64,000 nt of DNA from assembly GCA_002480085.1 (NCBI GenBank), contig DKPJ01000006.1, forward strand, positions 349,757-413,756. Reading direction: 5' to 3'. Under the pieces are notes generated by a model. That model had not been told where the DNA came from, ran no database searches, and worked only from the letters and a program-made list of their open reading frames with translations. The position numbers were made by a program, and so were the translations under genes. Source of the DNA: Enterobacteriaceae bacterium UBA7338. Its GTDB lineage: Bacteria > Pseudomonadota > Gammaproteobacteria > Enterobacterales > Enterobacteriaceae. Below are positions 1 to 6,763 of this stretch, in pieces. The number at the start of each line of letters is the position of its first letter. Position 1 is the stretch's first letter.

Positions 1-1
1 C

Positions 2-391
2 CCGGCCAGGCGCTTCTCCACGCTGATGTGGCAGTCGGTGATGAGCTGCCTGCTGGCAGGCCTGATGATGTGGATCCCTGGCCTGTTAGGCCTGATGAAC
101 GTCTGGACCCTGCTGATCCCAGCGGCGCTGTTCTTTTTCGGCGCGGGGATGCTCTTCCCGCTCGCCACCAGCGGGGCGATGGAGCCGTTCCCGTTCCTCG
201 CCGGTACGGCGGGCGCGCTGGTGGGTGGTCTACAGAATATCGGCTCCGGTGCGCTGGCGTGGCTCTCGGCCATGATGCCGCAAACCGGACAAACTAGTCT
301 GGGTTTATTGATGACCCTGATGGGGCTGCTGATTTTACTGTGCTGGCTGCCGCTGGCGTCGCGCGTGCCGCATCACGAGCAGCCTGTTTAA
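2..391 (+). CDS. emrD: Multidrug efflux MFS transporter EmrD, C-terminal part
   Basis: The reading frame is open from the window edge and ends at the TAA at 389-391, giving the last 129 residues. The piece is very hydrophobic, with about four membrane-spanning stretches, a glycine-rich helix (GTAGALVGGLQNIGSG) and a short polar tail (PHHEQPV), as expected for the C-terminal half of a drug:H+ antiporter of the major facilitator superfamily. EmrD exports hydrophobic uncouplers and detergents across the inner membrane. Its neighbour yidGH supports the assignment, because these genes lie near emrD in E. coli. The N-terminal two thirds lie outside the window. An intrinsic terminator follows at 403-424. 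Confidence 0.85.
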   Translation, partial: PARRFSTLMWQSVMSCLLAGLMMWIPGLLGLMNVWTLLIPAALFFFGAGMLFPLATSGAMEPFPFLAGTAGALVGGLQNIGSGALAWLSAMMPQTGQTSLGLLMTLMGLLILLCWLPLASRVPHHEQPV

Positions 392-1379
392 CGCCATGAT
401 GGCCCGGCTTCCCGCCGGGTTTTTCACACATGGGGGCAATTATTGTCTTCAGCAGCGGTTCGACCTGGGGACGCCACGCCCCCTCCTCGCCATCATAAAA
501 CTGCGTATCGGCATTGATAGCATAGGGTATTTTCGCCTGCTGTAGTTCACAGGCCATAAAGGTGGCAAAGGCCATTTGCGACGCGGTAGGGGTAACCCGG
601 CTGGATCCCCCTACGCCCCAGCCGCCCACCCAGCTAACGTGTCCGGTTTTTTGCTGCCAGCGCAGCGCGATGTTGATGCGATTGCGAATAGCCGCCTTCT
701 CCGCCGCCGTCCCCGATGTCCACGGGTACCTGCCGTTGCTTTTCAGCGGTCCCCACGGGAAGAGATGCCACTCCGCCAGCAGGTAATTTTGGCTGTGCGC
801 GGGCAGCTTCAGGCTAGAGAGATCTTCCGGTTCGGCCCGCAGGCGCGGCGCGATAAATATCATGCGCTGGGCGTTAATGTCATGAATGGCCTTAACTGTT
901 TTTTCGTAGACGCGATTGAGCGAGGCGAGATTATGATTCAGCTTGTCTGCTGGCTCATAAATGAGGTCAAAGCCTAGCTGCGGCGAGCCGTTGCCAAAGT
1001 AGTGCGCAACGGCGATCCACCAGTTTACGACCTCTCTTTCGTTATCGGGTTTTGGATCGTTTTTATACTCATCGGCCTGATAAGCGATAATCGGGATCAC
1101 ACCGTACTGCTCGCACGCTTCTACCAGCTTACGCAGATGAATGAGCCGCGCCTCCGTCGGCTCGCCTGCCACACGGATGCGCACATGGGCGATCCCCTGC
1201 GCGGCAAAATCCCGCACCACGAGCGGGTCGAACTCGCGGATACCGCGCTCGGTGCGCGCCCAGTCAACGTCCATGCCGACGCCAAGCTGCGCCGCATAGC
1301 GTGCGGCCGTCAGCGGCGGCTCAGCATAAACGGCAGAGGTAACAAGCAGTAACGCAGCGACGATCGAGAACTTATACAC
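294..1379 (-). CDS. Secreted glycoside hydrolase family 5-like protein (cellulase-fold)
   Basis: About 361 residues. From the GTG at 1379 the protein begins with a short signal peptide (MYKFSIVAALLLVTSAVYA, cut before EPP); this start has an AGG upstream. An upstream GTG at 1424 would add 15 residues but has no visible ribosome-binding site. The body looks like a TIM-barrel glycoside hydrolase of clan A: GVGMDVDW near the start, IPIIAYQ, and LIYEP around E142 as the likely acid/base glutamate. Where GH5 enzymes carry the nucleophile (W-[IV]-G-E-[FW]-G) this protein reads WVGGWG (about residues 250-255), so activity is doubtful. The last 40 or so residues are basic and Ala/Ser-rich and are antisense to the emrD terminator and the end of emrD, so they may be a readthrough extension. 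Substrate unknown. Confidence 0.65.
   Translation of the reverse strand: MYKFSIVAALLLVTSAVYAEPPLTAARYAAQLGVGMDVDWARTERGIREFDPLVVRDFAAQGIAHVRIRVAGEPTEARLIHLRKLVEACEQYGVIPIIAYQADEYKNDPKPDNEREVVNWWIAVAHYFGNGSPQLGFDLIYEPADKLNHNLASLNRVYEKTVKAIHDINAQRMIFIAPRLRAEPEDLSSLKLPAHSQNYLLAEWHLFPWGPLKSNGRYPWTSGTAAEKAAIRNRINIALRWQQKTGHVSWVGGWGVGGSSRVTPTASQMAFATFMACELQQAKIPYAINADTQFYDGEEGAWRPQVEPLLKTIIAPMCEKPGGKPGHHGVKQAARDAARATPAAASTVKSAAPSGSSINPD
403..424 (+). terminator. Intrinsic terminator of emrD
   Basis: CCCGGC (403-408) pairs with GCCGGG (414-419) across a 5-nt loop and is followed by a run of T. It lies 12 bases after the emrD stop. The opposite strand of the same DNA is read as codons by the GH5-like gene. 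Confidence 0.75.
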
Positions 1380-1430
1380 GGTTAGCCTGAAAAAGATGAT
1401 TAACGCACCGCTATTTTTTAGCACGCTTTT

Positions 1431-1802
1431 TTAACTGGCATGTAGCGCCGCGAGAAGAAATAGCGCGATTTTCTGGAAATGGGTAGCGGCAAACAGCAGC
1501 GCCAGTGAGAGCACCCCCAGCGCAACCAGAAGTTTGTCCCGTACCGCTGACGGGCGCAAAAAGTCGCTGCGGTCCACGTCCATCAGGTTGCGCTTCAGCG
1601 TGTAACGCCAGAGGATCAGCCCTATCGACATCAGCAGAGCAATCGCAATCCAGAAGGCCGATCCAGCCTGCTGCCCATTGTGTTTTACCGCCAGGACCAG
1701 CAGTGCGCCGTAGCCCAGCAGGGTGCGCAGCCACGCAAGCGACGTGCGCTCGGGCTGCAGCCCGGGATCGCGCTCGCGACGGGCTTTGCGGCTATCCGGC
1801 AT
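1431..1802 (-). CDS. yidG: Inner-membrane DUF202 protein YidG
   Basis: A 123-residue protein with a basic N-terminus (MPDSRKARRERDPGLQPERT), the DUF202 signature LAWLRTLLGYGALLVLAV, and three predicted membrane helices. It matches YidG of E. coli in length and in position beside yidH. Its start overlaps the end of yidH by 11 bases, so the two are probably translated as a coupled pair. The family's function is not established; a related domain is found in the yeast vacuolar transporter chaperone complex. The third member of the E. coli cluster, yidF, is absent here. Confidence 0.85.
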   Translation of the reverse strand: MPDSRKARRERDPGLQPERTSLAWLRTLLGYGALLVLAVKHNGQQAGSAFWIAIALLMSIGLILWRYTLKRNLMDVDRSDFLRPSAVRDKLLVALGVLSLALLFAATHFQKIALFLLAALHAS

Positions 1803-2139
1803 AGAGCACCAGCGCCATCACCACCGCGGCAACGACGAGCAGCAGTAGGCTGATAACCAGCAGGCTATAGGTATAGGGCAGATCCTGCTTCAGGCGCATC
1901 GCCTTCTCATTGCGCAGCCAGCGCAGATAGCCAAAAATCGCCAGCCCGCCGGAGGTGAGGCAGAGCAGCAACGCCAGCAGCTCACGGATAAGCGGCGTGG
2001 CGAAATCCGGTGCGAGCTGATCGAGACCTACCCCCGCGGCCAGAAAGCCCAGCGCGGTGCGGATCCAGGCGAGGAAGGTGCGCTCGTTTGCCAGCGAGAA
2101 GCGGTAGTCCGGCGCTTCACCGAGGCGAGAAATTTTCAT
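1792..2139 (-). CDS. yidH: Inner-membrane DUF202 protein YidH
   Basis: A 115-residue DUF202 protein. The signature FSLANERTFLAWIRTALGFLAAGVGL is at residues 14-39, followed by two more hydrophobic helices (about 48-70 and 90-113). The size and sequence match E. coli YidH. It overlaps yidG by 11 bases, and both read away from the PIN nuclease gene, which ends only 46 bases upstream on the same strand. No terminator is visible in that gap, so transcription from the ATPase-PIN module could enter yidHG. Function unknown. Confidence 0.85.
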   Translation of the reverse strand: MKISRLGEAPDYRFSLANERTFLAWIRTALGFLAAGVGLDQLAPDFATPLIRELLALLLCLTSGGLAIFGYLRWLRNEKAMRLKQDLPYTYSLLVISLLLLVVAAVVMALVLYAG

Positions 2140-2185
2140 GCGGTGTCCTTGTGAGTGGCCTGACTTTAGCTCGGCAACGACTGTT

Positions 2186-2650
2186 TCAGGAAGCTAGTGC
2201 CTCTTCATAAGCGGTATGTAATGTTCTGATCCTGCCGATATCGCTGTCGTTTGAACAAAACTCCAGGCTATTACAGTGGGCACTACAGTAGTGAAAAACG
2301 TCGAATTTGCGCTTATCGACATTCCTGTTTCTGTCATTTGCCTGCTGGGCTTGCCAGATATCAAAACGAAACAGGTTGGCCGACAGCTCAGAGATGTCGC
2401 GAGTTACATCCAGCTCGGTAAAGCCTTTAAGGATGTTCTTCATAGCGATGAACTCATCCATGCTTTGCCATGCAATACCGCGCAAAACCTCATATCGAAC
2501 CAAGGACGTAATAAAGAGTTTTGAATCGGGATCGGCCACAAGCTCTGATAGTAACTGTATTGCCAGACGCTTCATCTCTGGCGACGTGGTGCCTTGTGAA
2601 TCAAAGGCAGCGATAAGAAAGTTAGTGTCCAGCAAAACGTTCCTTGTCAT
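2186..2650 (-). CDS. PIN-domain ribonuclease, partner of the adjacent ATPase
   Basis: A 154-residue protein with the acidic residues of a PIN nuclease: D8 and N10 in NVLLDTNFLIAAFD, E54 in LVRYEVLRG, D117 in KRKFDVFHYCSAHC, and a final acidic cluster in FCSNDSDIG (D135, D137). PIN domains of this size are metal-dependent RNases, many of them VapC-type toxins. No VapB-like antitoxin lies beside it. Instead it overlaps the upstream ATPase gene by 4 bases (ATGA), which means translational coupling. The DNA is visibly more AT-rich than the flanking conserved genes, suggesting acquisition. The PIN fold is well supported; the role as the effector of an ATPase-gated system is inference. Confidence 0.75.
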   Translation of the reverse strand: MTRNVLLDTNFLIAAFDSQGTTSPEMKRLAIQLLSELVADPDSKLFITSLVRYEVLRGIAWQSMDEFIAMKNILKGFTELDVTRDISELSANLFRFDIWQAQQANDRNRNVDKRKFDVFHYCSAHCNSLEFCSNDSDIGRIRTLHTAYEEALAS

Positions 2651-3783
2651 GACTTTTTCTCCTGCTGTTTGAGCAACTGAAGAAGATTATTTTTTGCCTC
2701 CTGCTGCTCATTAACATGGCTGTTTTCCAGCTTCATCTGGTTAAGATCGACCTTGAAAACGTCTTTCATGATATCTACCAACGCCGCCTTGTTTGGTGCT
2801 TCAATTTTCCGGCTTTTCACAATGCCCGATTCGTCTCGGTAAAGCTTATAGGCCTCGCCCTCTTTAAGCTGCGACAGGACGATTGACGAGTGGGTGGTGA
2901 TATAAAACGTGGTGTTGGGGAAAAGCGTCTTCAGCAATGGGATGATATTTGCCTGCCACGTCAGATGCAGGTGGCTCTCTATCTCATCAATGAACACAAT
3001 CCCTTTTACATTTTGTAGGTTAGTTTCATTGGTGAAGTAGCCGTAGCCGGAGACAATGGCCTGGATGAGCTTGAGAATGGAGGCAAAGCCCGAGCTGAGC
3101 TGGCTCAGTTCTCGCTTCTGGTTTTCAATTTTCAGGCTGACGCGATCGTCTCCACTAATTTCCATAAACTCGGGATCGATACGGTTATCGATTTCTGAGA
3201 GCAGCCGGATGACCGTTTTGATCTCAACGTCCCGGTTATCCTCTTTTTTCTGATAGGGATTGGACGATCGGGCTAAGGTGACAAACCACTCTTCAATACT
3301 GGTGCCCATATTGAGAGAGCTAAAGTCGGTTTTCATTTTCTCGATAATATCGGAAAGGTAATGCTCTCTGCGCTGCTTTAAGGTTCCGAAGAATGGATTA
3401 TTAGATAAATCATTACTCTTTATTACGCCTCTAGCCTGCGCGCCTAAGAAAATCGCTGGCAGATTATGTGCGATATAAGTAAAAAAAGTGTTATGCCAAT
3501 CCGAAGTAAGGGAATAAAGATCTTTTTTTAAATTCATTACCAAGGGTGGATCTACTGGTCTGAGGAAGGATTGAAACCGAAAATCGTTGCCATCAAACGC
3601 ATTCTTACTCTCCGCCACGGCTTTATGACTAAAAAACGCCACCTGAAACAGCGCCTCGAGGGTCTTGGTCTTACCCACGCCGTTTTCACCAATAAAGGTA
3701 TAGATATGCTGGTCTGGCTCAAGATCCAGCTGAACACGGCCAACGCCGGTAAGCCCTGAAAATTCCAGTTTTTCGCCTAACAT
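2647..3783 (-). CDS. ABC/AAA-type ATPase (AAA_15/AAA_21-like), first gene of an ATPase-PIN module
   Basis: A 378-residue protein with a complete SMC/ABC-like ATPase core: Walker A GENGVGKT (residues 32-39), an ABC signature-like ELSQLSSGF (about 225-233), Walker B GIVFIDEIESHLH (261-273, with D266-E267), and a switch histidine in TTHSS (about 296-300). The region between Walker A and the signature is an alpha-helical insert, and the C-terminus is Lys/Gln-rich and probably coiled coil. Related ATPases act as sensors in Septu, PARIS and OLD-type defence modules, where a separate nuclease is the effector; here the partner is a PIN nuclease. The gene has its own promoter and a strong ribosome-binding site (GGAGG), and it is isolated from ibpB by a terminator. 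The antiphage role is inference. Confidence 0.75.
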   Translation of the reverse strand: MLGEKLEFSGLTGVGRVQLDLEPDQHIYTFIGENGVGKTKTLEALFQVAFFSHKAVAESKNAFDGNDFRFQSFLRPVDPPLVMNLKKDLYSLTSDWHNTFFTYIAHNLPAIFLGAQARGVIKSNDLSNNPFFGTLKQRREHYLSDIIEKMKTDFSSLNMGTSIEEWFVTLARSSNPYQKKEDNRDVEIKTVIRLLSEIDNRIDPEFMEISGDDRVSLKIENQKRELSQLSSGFASILKLIQAIVSGYGYFTNETNLQNVKGIVFIDEIESHLHLTWQANIIPLLKTLFPNTTFYITTHSSIVLSQLKEGEAYKLYRDESGIVKSRKIEAPNKAALVDIMKDVFKVDLNQMKLENSHVNEQQEAKNNLLQLLKQQEKKS

Positions 3784-3789
3784 TTCAGC

Positions 3790-3810
3790 CTCCAGAATGC
3801 TTGTCTGGAG
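3790..3810. promoter_or_regulatory. Palindrome in the leader of the ATPase-PIN module
   Basis: Perfect 7-bp inverted repeat (CTCCAGA / TCTGGAG, 7-bp loop) just downstream of the -10 element. One arm overlaps the GGAGG ribosome-binding site of the ATPase gene. In RNA it would form a hairpin covering the Shine-Dalgarno; in DNA it could be an operator. Either reading implies tight control of the module, but neither is shown. Confidence 0.5.
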
Positions 3811-3812
3811 TC

Positions 3813-3841
3813 AGTGTATCCCTTCCCTTGTAGCCTGGCAA
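3813..3841 (-). promoter_or_regulatory. Sigma-70 promoter of the ATPase-PIN module
   Basis: On the minus strand TTGCCA (3841-3836) and TACACT (3818-3813) are separated by exactly 17 bases, about 30 bases before the ATPase start codon. The -35 element directly abuts the ibpB terminator. Confidence 0.6.
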
Positions 3842-3870
3842 AAAACAAAAAAGGCCCCAAGCGGGGCCTT
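3840..3870 (-). terminator. Intrinsic terminator of the ibpAB operon
   Basis: AAGGCCCC (3851-3858) pairs with GGGGCCTT (3863-3870). On the minus strand the hairpin is followed by a long T-rich run. It lies 15 bases after the ibpB stop. Confidence 0.85.
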
Positions 3871-3885
3871 TTTACATCGTCCAGA

Positions 3886-4314
3886 TTAGCTATTCAGCGC
3901 CGGGCGCTCGCTAATGGCGATGCGCTGGGGAGCAATCGCTTCCGGCACGTTGCGGCTGATGTCGATATGCAGCAGCCCGTTATTAAAGGTGGCTCCGGAG
4001 ACCTCCATATGGTCCGCCAGGGTAAAGCTCAGGCTGAACGGCTGGATCACCAGCCCCTGATGCAGCCACTTCGGCTCGTTGGCCGGTTTTTCCGGCGTGC
4101 CTTTGACGCTGAGGCGCGTGCCCTCCAGCTGGATCTCCAGATCGTCCTGACGGAAACCGGCCAGCGCAAGGGTAATGCGATAGTGGTTATCGTCACTCTT
4201 CTCGATGTTGTAGGGCGGGAAGCTCTGGCCTTCGCTGGCGTTTTGCAGGGCGTTGGCCAGTTTGTCAAAACCGATCCATTGACGCAGCAGCGGGGATAAA
4301 TCGTAGTTACGCAT
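3886..4314 (-). CDS. ibpB: Small heat-shock protein IbpB
   Basis: A 142-residue alpha-crystallin-type holdase. It starts MRNYDLSPLLRQWIGFD and contains the beta-sandwich ACD (about residues 35-125), with the C-terminal I-x-I-type anchoring motif (QRIAIS). It binds unfolding proteins in the cytoplasm together with IbpA and hands them to DnaK/ClpB. The start at 4314 is chosen because it matches the family N-terminus and is preceded by AGGAG; an upstream in-frame ATG would add eight unrelated residues (MLQRRRNT). It lies 110 bases after ibpA in the same transcript and ends at a strong terminator. Confidence 0.95.
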   Translation of the reverse strand: MRNYDLSPLLRQWIGFDKLANALQNASEGQSFPPYNIEKSDDNHYRITLALAGFRQDDLEIQLEGTRLSVKGTPEKPANEPKWLHQGLVIQPFSLSFTLADHMEVSGATFNNGLLHIDISRNVPEAIAPQRIAISERPALNS

Positions 4315-4345
4315 GGTGTTTCTCCTTCTTTGAAGCAAGAAATGA
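4315..4345 (-). promoter_or_regulatory. ROSE-like RNA thermometer in the ibpB leader
   Basis: The minus-strand leader carries TTGCT (4338-4334) a short distance before the Shine-Dalgarno AGGAG (4326-4322). This is the U(U/C)GCU-type pairing partner typical of ROSE thermometers of small heat-shock genes. The fold was judged by eye only. Confidence 0.5.
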
Positions 4346-4424
4346 TCTACGCATCATGTGACGCGCATCTGCTCCCTGACGGCGAGCAAGGTGTAATCTG
4401 GGCCGCCGTGGCGACCCGGGGAAA

Positions 4425-4838
4425 TTAGTTGATTTCGATACGGCGCGGTTTTTTCTCTTCTGGAATAACGCGTTCCAGCTCGATAAACAGCAGACCGTTG
4501 ACCAGGTTCGCGCCACGAACGTGAATGTTCTCCGCGATCTGGAATTTACGTTCGAAGTTACGTTCGGCGATGCCCTGATAGAGATAGCTACGCTCTTTCT
4601 GCTCGGTCGCGCGAGCGCCTTTCACCACCAGCAGGTTGTCCTGAGCGGTGATCTCCAGTTCGCTTTCGGCAAAGCCAGCCACGGCAATCGCAATGCGATA
4701 GTGGTTTTCGTCAACGAGTTCAACGTTATACGGAGGATAGCCGCCGTTACTCTGGCTCTGATTGTTTTCTAACAGGTTAAACAGGCGGTCAAAACCAATG
4801 GCAGAACGGTAAAGCGGAGAGAGATCGAAGTTACGCAT
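4425..4838 (-). CDS. ibpA: Small heat-shock protein IbpA
   Basis: A 137-residue alpha-crystallin-type chaperone that starts MRNFDLSPLYRSAIGFDRLF and ends with the PRRIEIN tail containing the conserved I-x-I anchor. The length equals that of E. coli IbpA. It forms fibril-like and mixed oligomers with IbpB on aggregating proteins. It is the first gene of ibpAB, preceded by a sigma-32-type promoter and a thermometer leader, and is transcribed away from yidQ. Confidence 0.96.
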   Translation of the reverse strand: MRNFDLSPLYRSAIGFDRLFNLLENNQSQSNGGYPPYNVELVDENHYRIAIAVAGFAESELEITAQDNLLVVKGARATEQKERSYLYQGIAERNFERKFQIAENIHVRGANLVNGLLFIELERVIPEEKKPRRIEIN

Positions 4839-4880
4839 ACAATAAGCTCCTGAAATCAGCGAGAAATTTTTGAACCTTCC
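4839..4880 (-). promoter_or_regulatory. ROSE-type RNA thermometer of ibpA
   Basis: The minus-strand leader has TCGCT (4862-4858) upstream of the Shine-Dalgarno AGGAG (4851-4847). This is the U(U/C)GCU motif that masks the ribosome-binding site at low temperature in known ibpA thermometers. Confidence 0.65.
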
Positions 4881-4942
4881 ACCATGGACAGGCTCTTAGA
4901 ACCAGAACACCCCGCAGGCATGTTCTTCCGGCTACGTTGTAA

Positions 4943-4970
4943 AAATGGGTGCAGCGGTCGGTTTTTCAAG
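4943..4970 (-). promoter_or_regulatory. Heat-shock (sigma-32) promoter of ibpAB
   Basis: On the minus strand CTTGAA (4970-4965) is followed after about 14 bases by ACCCATTT (4950-4943), close to the consensus CTTGAA-N13-17-CCCCATNT. It lies about 105 bases upstream of ibpA. Confidence 0.75.
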
Positions 4971-5137
4971 GGCGGAAGTCTGACTTTTTTTTGCACTTTC
5001 TCACTCAGTGCTTAGACTGGATTACGACACTTAACGTTAAATTGCGATTGCCGCCACAGAGCGGCACACGAAAGCTATTCATTTCCCTTAAGGGTCGCTA
5101 TAAGCAAGGAGTGCACGATGATAAGAAAAAAACCATC

Positions 5138-5467
5138 ATGAAAAATATTCTGTTAAAAGTGGCGATTGTCAGCGGAATGGTGACGCTGGGCGGCTGCTCC
5201 AGCGTGATGTCTCATACCGGCGGCAAAGAGGGACTCTATCCCGGGACGCGCGCCAGCTCAAAAATGCTGATGGATGATGACGCGAACCTGGCGGTGAAAT
5301 CGTTCGTGGTGCTGGATATGCCGTTTACCGCCGTGGCCGATACGCTGCTGCTGCCCTGGGATATGTTCCGCAAAGACAACTCGGTAAAATCTCGCGTCGA
5401 GAAGGCGGAGGCGGCCAACCTGGCGACCAACTCCGTTATTCCCCCTGCGGCCATGCCCGCACCTTAA
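5138..5467 (+). CDS. yidQ: YceK/YidQ-family outer-membrane lipoprotein YidQ
   Basis: 109 residues, with a lipoprotein signal peptide ending in the lipobox L-G-G-C (KVAIVSGMVTLGGCSS), then SVMSHTGGKEG and TRASSKML as in E. coli YidQ. Lipidation would be on the cysteine near residue 20. The start at 5138 gives the usual length. The best Shine-Dalgarno (AAGGAG, 5105-5110) is 27 bases away and is better placed for a 7-codon mini-ORF at 5118-5141, whose TGA overlaps the yidQ ATG. It is divergent from ibpA and convergent with yidR. Function unknown. Confidence 0.85.
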   Translation: MKNILLKVAIVSGMVTLGGCSSVMSHTGGKEGLYPGTRASSKMLMDDDANLAVKSFVVLDMPFTAVADTLLLPWDMFRKDNSVKSRVEKAEAANLATNSVIPPAAMPAP

Positions 5468-5482
5468 ATTCGCTCTCGCTGA

Positions 5483-6712
5483 TTAGAGGCCAGTATCGGC
5501 CACCCAGAGCTGGCGGAAGCCTGCGGTGGGTGCCATCCATGCGATCGTTTTACCGTCTGGTGAGAAGACCACCGCATCGGCCGAGGGCTGATGCGCGGGG
5601 TTATCATCGGTTAAAAACACGATTGCTCCAGTCGCGCTATCGCATAGCACCAGCCGGTTCTCCAGCACAAAGCCAAGCGCTGCACCGGAGGGGTGCCAGT
5701 TAAACGCCGACTGGATGTCCGTGGCGTTATGGGTTAGCTGACGCGGCTCGCCGCCCGCTGCGGCAATCAGCCAGAGCTGCACCACCCCTGCATCATCACG
5801 CATTAAAAAGGCAATCTCGGTGCCCTGCGGATTACTGCGCACCCAGTGGCGCGGCACGTTGACCAGCCCCGGATAGCGATGCTGATGGGTAAAGGTAAGC
5901 CGCCGCTGCTGCACGCCCGCAGGCGGTGACGGCATCGTGGTTGGCGTGCCGGCCAGCGGGGCATCTCCCGCCTGCTTCCAGCCCTGCTCGTCAGCGGGCA
6001 GATCGACGATAAACAGCTCTGGCACCTTTTCCCCGTTCCGCGCCAGCGTGTCGCCAATAAAGGCGAGCCGACTGTTGCCCACCCAGCCCTCCTCATAGGC
6101 GCGGTTGATCTCGTCGCTGCCGGGCGCAGGCGTTGGCGTCGTGCGGCTGACCAGCACGCACCAGTGGCTGCCGCCATACTCTCGCGGATGGTTGCCCGCA
6201 GGGGTCACCGGGCCATAGGGCGCAGCAACGCCAACGTTGCGCAGATCCAGTGCCGGATCGCGCTCGTGCAGCACATGGTCATTATAGGTAAAACTCACCT
6301 TCTCGCCGTCCGGGCTGAAGACATGCACATGGCTGCCGCCGCGTAGCGCGCCAGGCGTATAGGGTTCGGTGATATCCAGCGCATCAAGGTTGCTCGCCCT
6401 GCCGTTTTGCACAATCATGCCCTGGCGATGGTGAAAATCGTACTGCCAGCGCTCGTCCGGATTTTGCGGCCCATGGATAAAGACGTACTTCTCTTCGCGC
6501 GGATGAACGGTCACCACGCCAACGCGTGCGCCCTGGGTCGCGGCATAGATCGTTTCAACCTCACCGGTCTCCACGTTGACCCGTTCAATGGTTTTACCGG
6601 TAAAGGAGGCGCCGGAGGGACGCACGTCAAACACCAGCCACTGGCTGTCGGGCGTCCAGGTATTGATATTGGTAAGCTGATGATTGCGGGGAGCGAAGGT
6701 GATTTGTTTCAT
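5483..6712 (-). CDS. yidR: DUF3748 protein YidR, TolB-like beta-propeller
   Basis: About 409 residues from the ATG at 6712 (MKQITFAPRNHQLTNINTW), which matches the family N-terminus; an earlier in-frame ATG has no support. Repeated WD/TolB-like blades can be seen (DSQWLVFDVRPSG, HVFSPDGEKVSFTYN, NWHPSGAALGFV, VVFSPDGKTIAWMAP). No signal peptide is evident. It lies 51 bases downstream of dgoT on the same strand, so it may be transcribed with the galactonate operon. Its biochemical role is not known. Confidence 0.85.
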   Translation of the reverse strand: MKQITFAPRNHQLTNINTWTPDSQWLVFDVRPSGASFTGKTIERVNVETGEVETIYAATQGARVGVVTVHPREEKYVFIHGPQNPDERWQYDFHHRQGMIVQNGRASNLDALDITEPYTPGALRGGSHVHVFSPDGEKVSFTYNDHVLHERDPALDLRNVGVAAPYGPVTPAGNHPREYGGSHWCVLVSRTTPTPAPGSDEINRAYEEGWVGNSRLAFIGDTLARNGEKVPELFIVDLPADEQGWKQAGDAPLAGTPTTMPSPPAGVQQRRLTFTHQHRYPGLVNVPRHWVRSNPQGTEIAFLMRDDAGVVQLWLIAAAGGEPRQLTHNATDIQSAFNWHPSGAALGFVLENRLVLCDSATGAIVFLTDDNPAHQPSADAVVFSPDGKTIAWMAPTAGFRQLWVADTGL

Positions 6713-6763
6713 GAGGATACCCTGATGCGCAGATGTCGCATCAGGGTATAGCATTGCGGGGGT

